NCBI GenBank assembly: GCA_025933895.1
Contig: JAICZB010000072.1
Coordinates: 1-9,160 of the forward strand
Length of the DNA stretch: 9,160 bases
Reading direction: 5' to 3'
Source of the DNA: Thermoleophilia bacterium
Lineage (GTDB): Bacteria > Actinomycetota > Thermoleophilia > Gaiellales > Gaiellaceae
Position 1 is the stretch's first letter. Every line of letters starts with the position of its first letter. Made by a program: the position numbers and the translations under genes. Positions 4,750 through 9,160 of this stretch are shown piece after piece. The notes under the pieces were generated by a model that was not told where the DNA came from, did no database searches, and saw nothing but the letters and a program-made list of their open reading frames with translations.

Positions 4750-7581
4750 TTGGCGAGGATCGAGTTCCGCATCCTGGGATCCGTCGAGGTCGTCGGGGAT
4801 CACGGCCCGCTCGCGCTGGGAGCGCCGAAGCAGCGCGCCCTGCTCGCACTGCTCCTCCTGCACGCGAACACGGTCGTGTCGCGCGACCGCTTGGTCGACG
4901 CGCTCTGGGGTGCCGAGCCGCCTCGATCCGCGGTCTCCTCGCTCCAGGTGTACGTGCACGGCCTGCGCCGGGCGCTCGGGGCCGAGCGCATCGAGCGGCA
5001 CGGGACGGGGTACCGGCTACCGCTCGATCCGACGGAGCTCGACCTCAGCCGCTTCGAGCGGCTCGTGGAGACGGCCGCCGACGCTCTCGCCGCGGAGCGG
5101 GCCCCGGACGCTGCCGAGGATCTTCGTCAGGCGCTCGCGCTCTGGACCGGCGCACCGCTCGCCGACCTCGCGGGGGAGCCGGTGCACGAGGCGGAGGCCG
5201 GGCAGCTCGGGGAACGGCGCCTGCGCGCGCTCGAGCTCCTCCACGACGCCGAGCTCGCGCTCGGCCGCAACGACGAGCTCGTGCCCGAGCTCGAGCGGCT
5301 GATCGCGGCCGAGCCGTATCGCGAGCGGTTTCGCGCCCAGCACGCGCTCGCGCTGTATCGCTCCGGCCGGCAGGTGGACGCGCTGTCCGCGTGCCGAGCG
5401 GCGCGGGAGCTGCTGGTCGACGAGCTCGGGGTCGATCCCGGCCCGGAGCTGCAGGAGCTCGAGCGCCGGATCCTGCGCCACGATCCGACGCTCGCGGCTC
5501 CGGAAGCGCCGGCTCCCGCGCTCCTGCGGCTTCCGACGCCGCCGACGCAGCTCGTCGGCCGCCGGCTCGAGGTGGCGGCCGTCTGCGCGCTCCTGCGGCG
5601 GGACGACGTGCGTCTCGTCACGCTCACCGGGCCGGGAGGCGCGGGCAAGACCCGGCTCGCGCTCGCGGCTGCAGCCGAGCTCGGGCCGGAGCTGCATGAC
5701 GGCGCGGTGTTCGTCGACCTCGCTCCCGTCCACGATCCGGCACTGCTCGGATCGGCCCTCGCGCAGGCGCTCGGTGCGAGCGAAAGCACAGAGGGCGTGG
5801 AGGACGTGCTCGCCGCTCACCTCCGAGATCGCAGCATGGTGCTGTTGCTGGACAACCTCGAACAGCTCGTTCCGGACGTCGGGCTCGTCTCCCGGCTCCT
5901 GTCGGGGGCGCCACGCCTGCTCGTGCTCGCGACGAGTCGCACGCCGCTCCGCCTCGCGGGTGAGCACGAGTACCCGGTCCCTCCGCTCGAGCTCCCGGAC
6001 TCGGCTGCGGGCGCGAGCTTCGAGCAGCTCGCCGCGAACGACGCCGTGCGCCTCTTCTCGGCGCGCGCGGGCGCCGTCGACCCGGAGTTTCAGCTCGACG
6101 AGAACAACGTCGCCGCGGTCGTCGACGTGTGCGCGAGGCTCGACGGCCTGCCGCTCGCGATCGAGCTCGCCGCTGCCCGGTCGAAGCTCCTGCCGCCGGA
6201 GGCGATGAGTCGCCGACTCGACCGCGCGCTCGACCTGCTCGTCGGCGGCGCCCAGGACCTGCCGAGCCGCCAGCGGACGCTGCGCGCGACGCTCGAGTGG
6301 AGCCACGGCCTGCTCAGCGAGGACGAGAGCAAGCTCTTCGCCCGGCTCGCCGTCTTTGCCGGCGGCTGGACGCTCGACGCAGCCGAGGCGGTGTGCGGAG
6401 GAAACGGCCTCGACGTCTTCGAGACGCTCGCGTCCCTCGTCGACGAGAGCCTCGTCCGTCCTCTGCGCCGGCCCACCGGCGAGCCGCGCTTCGTGCTGCT
6501 CGAGACGATCCGCGAATACGCCGGCGAGTTGCTCGAGGCCTCAGGCGAGGCGGAGGCTCTGCGGCGCCGGCACTGCGAGCACCTCCTCGCACAGATGGAG
6601 GCCGCGTTCGAGGCGTGGCATGCCGGCGGGGATCCGCAAGACACGCTCTTCCCGGTTCTCGACCACGATCACGACAACCTTCGGGCCGCCCTGGCCTGGG
6701 CCGCCGCAGCGGGCGAGATCGAGCTGGAGGTCCGGCTCGCCGTGGCGGCGCGGTGGTACTGGGTCCTGAAGGGCCACCTCAGCGAGGGACGCCGCGTCTT
6801 CGACGGGATCTTCGCCCGGACGGTCGGCGCGCCGAAGGAGCTGCGCGCTCTCGCCCTGGTGCATGGCGCCATCTTCCCGTTCCGGCAGGGAGACAACGAG
6901 CTGGCGGACGCACTCATGCAGGAGAGTCTCGATCTCTACCGGGAGCTCGGCGACGAGGAAGGCATGGCCCGGGCGACTGCCGAGCTCGGCGGCGTGGCAA
7001 TCGGGAGACTGGAGCTCGACCGTGCGACTGCGCTCTACGAAGAGGCGGTGTCGCTCTTCCGCCGGCAGGGGAAGCAGAGCCGCCTCGCCGCGTCCCTCGG
7101 CAACCTCGGCACGATCGCGCACATGCGTGGCGACCCGACAACTGCGGTCCGCTACTACGCGGAGGCGATCGACGCGGGCCGCGCCGCGAAGGACGAAGAC
7201 GGAGTCGCGGTCAATCTCCACAACCTCGCGCGGTCCGAGCTCGTGCTCGGTCACACCGAGCAGGGGCTGGAGGCGCTGCGGGAAAGCCTCGCGATCGCAC
7301 GGCGGCTCGGATATCGCGAGGTGATCGCGTACTGCCTCGGTGGGTTTGCGGAAGCGGCCATGATCGACGAGGACGCCGAGCGCGCAGCCGTCCTGGCGGG
7401 CGCCTCCGACAGACTCTTCTCCGAGATCGGCGTGAGCGTCAGTCCGGACGAAGCACAGGCGCGCGAACGGGTCGCGGATTACACCGCCGCCGTGCTCGGT
7501 ACCGAACGCGTCCGGGAGCTCCGCGCCGAGGAGGCCCTCACACTCGACGAGTTGCTCGAAGGCGTAGCCTCCGGAGCATGA
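4750..7581 (+). CDS. AfsR/SARP-type regulator: wHTH, BTAD, NTPase, TPR
   Basis: A 943-residue transcription regulator. An OmpR-type winged helix (about 4-92, ending GTGYRLPLD) is followed by the BTAD helical domain (about 96-243). Then comes an NB-ARC/STAND-type NTPase: Walker A GPGGAGKT (294-301), Walker B MVLLLDN (363-369), LVLATSR (391-397) and GLPLA (467-471). A winged helical region (about 505-600) and C-terminal TPR-like repeats (about 620-900, e.g. LGNLGTIAHMRGDPTTAVRYYAEAI) complete it. Family members are ATP-dependent activators of secondary metabolism or metabolic genes, with the TPRs sensing ligand or partner. The first usable start is TTG at 4750, behind the purine run GAGAGGGGG; the winged helix begins at once, so nothing seems missing. 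The last codons overlap a second cupin (ATGA). The 11-bp repeats lie immediately upstream, suggesting autoregulation and control of the divergent operon. Confidence 0.93.
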   Translation: MARIEFRILGSVEVVGDHGPLALGAPKQRALLALLLLHANTVVSRDRLVDALWGAEPPRSAVSSLQVYVHGLRRALGAERIERHGTGYRLPLDPTELDLSRFERLVETAADALAAERAPDAAEDLRQALALWTGAPLADLAGEPVHEAEAGQLGERRLRALELLHDAELALGRNDELVPELERLIAAEPYRERFRAQHALALYRSGRQVDALSACRAARELLVDELGVDPGPELQELERRILRHDPTLAAPEAPAPALLRLPTPPTQLVGRRLEVAAVCALLRRDDVRLVTLTGPGGAGKTRLALAAAAELGPELHDGAVFVDLAPVHDPALLGSALAQALGASESTEGVEDVLAAHLRDRSMVLLLDNLEQLVPDVGLVSRLLSGAPRLLVLATSRTPLRLAGEHEYPVPPLELPDSAAGASFEQLAANDAVRLFSARAGAVDPEFQLDENNVAAVVDVCARLDGLPLAIELAAARSKLLPPEAMSRRLDRALDLLVGGAQDLPSRQRTLRATLEWSHGLLSEDESKLFARLAVFAGGWTLDAAEAVCGGNGLDVFETLASLVDESLVRPLRRPTGEPRFVLLETIREYAGELLEASGEAEALRRRHCEHLLAQMEAAFEAWHAGGDPQDTLFPVLDHDHDNLRAALAWAAAAGEIELEVRLAVAARWYWVLKGHLSEGRRVFDGIFARTVGAPKELRALALVHGAIFPFRQGDNELADALMQESLDLYRELGDEEGMARATAELGGVAIGRLELDRATALYEEAVSLFRRQGKQSRLAASLGNLGTIAHMRGDPTTAVRYYAEAIDAGRAAKDEDGVAVNLHNLARSELVLGHTEQGLEALRESLAIARRLGYREVIAYCLGGFAEAAMIDEDAERAAVLAGASDRLFSEIGVSVSPDEAQARERVADYTAAVLGTERVRELRAEEALTLDELLEGVASGA

Positions 7582-7966
7582 GCGATTACACGATCGTCAA
7601 CCTCGGCGACGTCGAGAACGTCGCCCCGAAGTTCCAGATGCCCGAGGGGATGGACGTCCGCTTCCCGAAACGGCAGCTCGGCTGCACCATCGGAGGCGTC
7701 GGGGTCGAGAAGCTGCCGCCCGGCGTCCGCACGCCGTTCGGGCACACCCACTCGGAGCAGGAAGAGCTCTACGTGGTGGCCGAGGGCTCCGGCCGGGTGA
7801 AGATCGACGACGAGGTGCACGAACTCCGCACCTGGGACATCGTGCGCGTCGGCCCGAACACGATGCGCAACTTCGAGGGCGGACCGGACGGGATCACGTT
7901 CATCGCGTTCGGAGCGCCGATCGCCGAGGAGAACGACGGTGAGATCGTGCCCGGCTGGTGGAGCGA

Positions 7967-7970
<4 letters not shown>
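7578..7970 (+). CDS. Cupin-domain protein coupled to the BTAD regulator
   Basis: A 130-residue single cupin. Motif 1 is GHTHSEQEE with His56, His58 and Glu62 in place. In motif 2 (VGPNTMRNFEGG) the usual third histidine is replaced: Arg97 aligns with it. A standard four-ligand metal site is therefore not complete, and metal binding or catalysis may differ from the cupin at 4085-4663. The C-terminus ends in the compact block PGWWSD. The ATG (7578) overlaps the regulator's stop as ATGA, so the two are translated together, pointing to a shared role such as ligand binding or modification for the regulator. The stop codon shares CTAG with that of the convergent mutase gene. The function is unknown beyond the fold. 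Confidence 0.88.

Positions 7971-9160
<1,190 letters not shown>

Noticed and set aside
5017..6306. 429-codon - strand open frame inside the BTAD regulator
   Set aside because: Antisense shadow of a gene with intact winged-helix, BTAD and Walker motifs; the product is charged low-complexity sequence.
6129..7577. Upstream extension of the second cupin frame
   Set aside because: The extension is Arg-rich out-of-frame sequence within the regulator; the cupin fold begins at the ATGA-coupled ATG at 7578.

Overview
This is a GC-rich, tightly packed bacterial segment, most likely from an actinobacterium. The evidence is a Gram-positive/actinobacterial SOS box (CGAACACGTGTTCG) in front of lexA, frequent GTG and TTG starts, two genes whose GTG start sits 6 nt after a TANNNT -10 (apparently leaderless), a large BTAD/AfsR-type regulator, and a split methylmalonyl-CoA-type mutase. 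I infer a deep-branching lineage such as Thermoleophilia from the overall style, but no phylogenetic marker here proves it. No insertion sequence, CRISPR array, integrase or attachment site was seen, and no gene-free stretch exceeds 300 bases.

Left part (1-2395): the C-terminal end of an SGNH/GDSL-like hydrolase on the + strand is followed by a symmetrical hairpin. All that follows up to 2395 reads on the - strand: single-domain response regulator, secG, tRNA-Leu(GAG) with a good intrinsic terminator, lexA with its own promoter and operator, a small zinc-ribbon gene coupled to lexA, and the type A RNase P RNA gene. The promoter and 5' end of the RNase P RNA lie inside the 3' end of the zinc-ribbon gene.

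Middle (2396-4663): a 65-residue helical protein (+) runs into a GT4-type glycosyltransferase (-), and their 3' ends overlap by 35 bp. Upstream of the glycosyltransferase lies a compact - strand operon: a canonical cupin, a 32-residue single-pass membrane peptide coupled to it by TGATG, and a small protein resembling orphan Xre/MbcA/ParS-type antitoxins. A 32-bp near-perfect palindrome separates this operon from the glycosyltransferase and covers the latter's start codon and -10.

Right part (4664-9160): an 86-bp divergent spacer holds three heptamer direct repeats at exact 11-bp steps, the classic architecture of a SARP/BTAD-regulator binding site. They point toward the cupin operon. On the other side starts a 943-residue wHTH-BTAD-NTPase-TPR regulator, which is coupled by ATGA to a second cupin lacking one of the usual metal-binding histidines. 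The simplest model is that the regulator controls the divergent cupin operon and perhaps itself, with the second cupin as a partner or ligand-handling protein. The window ends in the - strand gene for the catalytic (TIM-barrel) subunit of a B12-dependent acyl-CoA mutase, cut by the window edge; its stop codon shares a CTAG with that of the second cupin.
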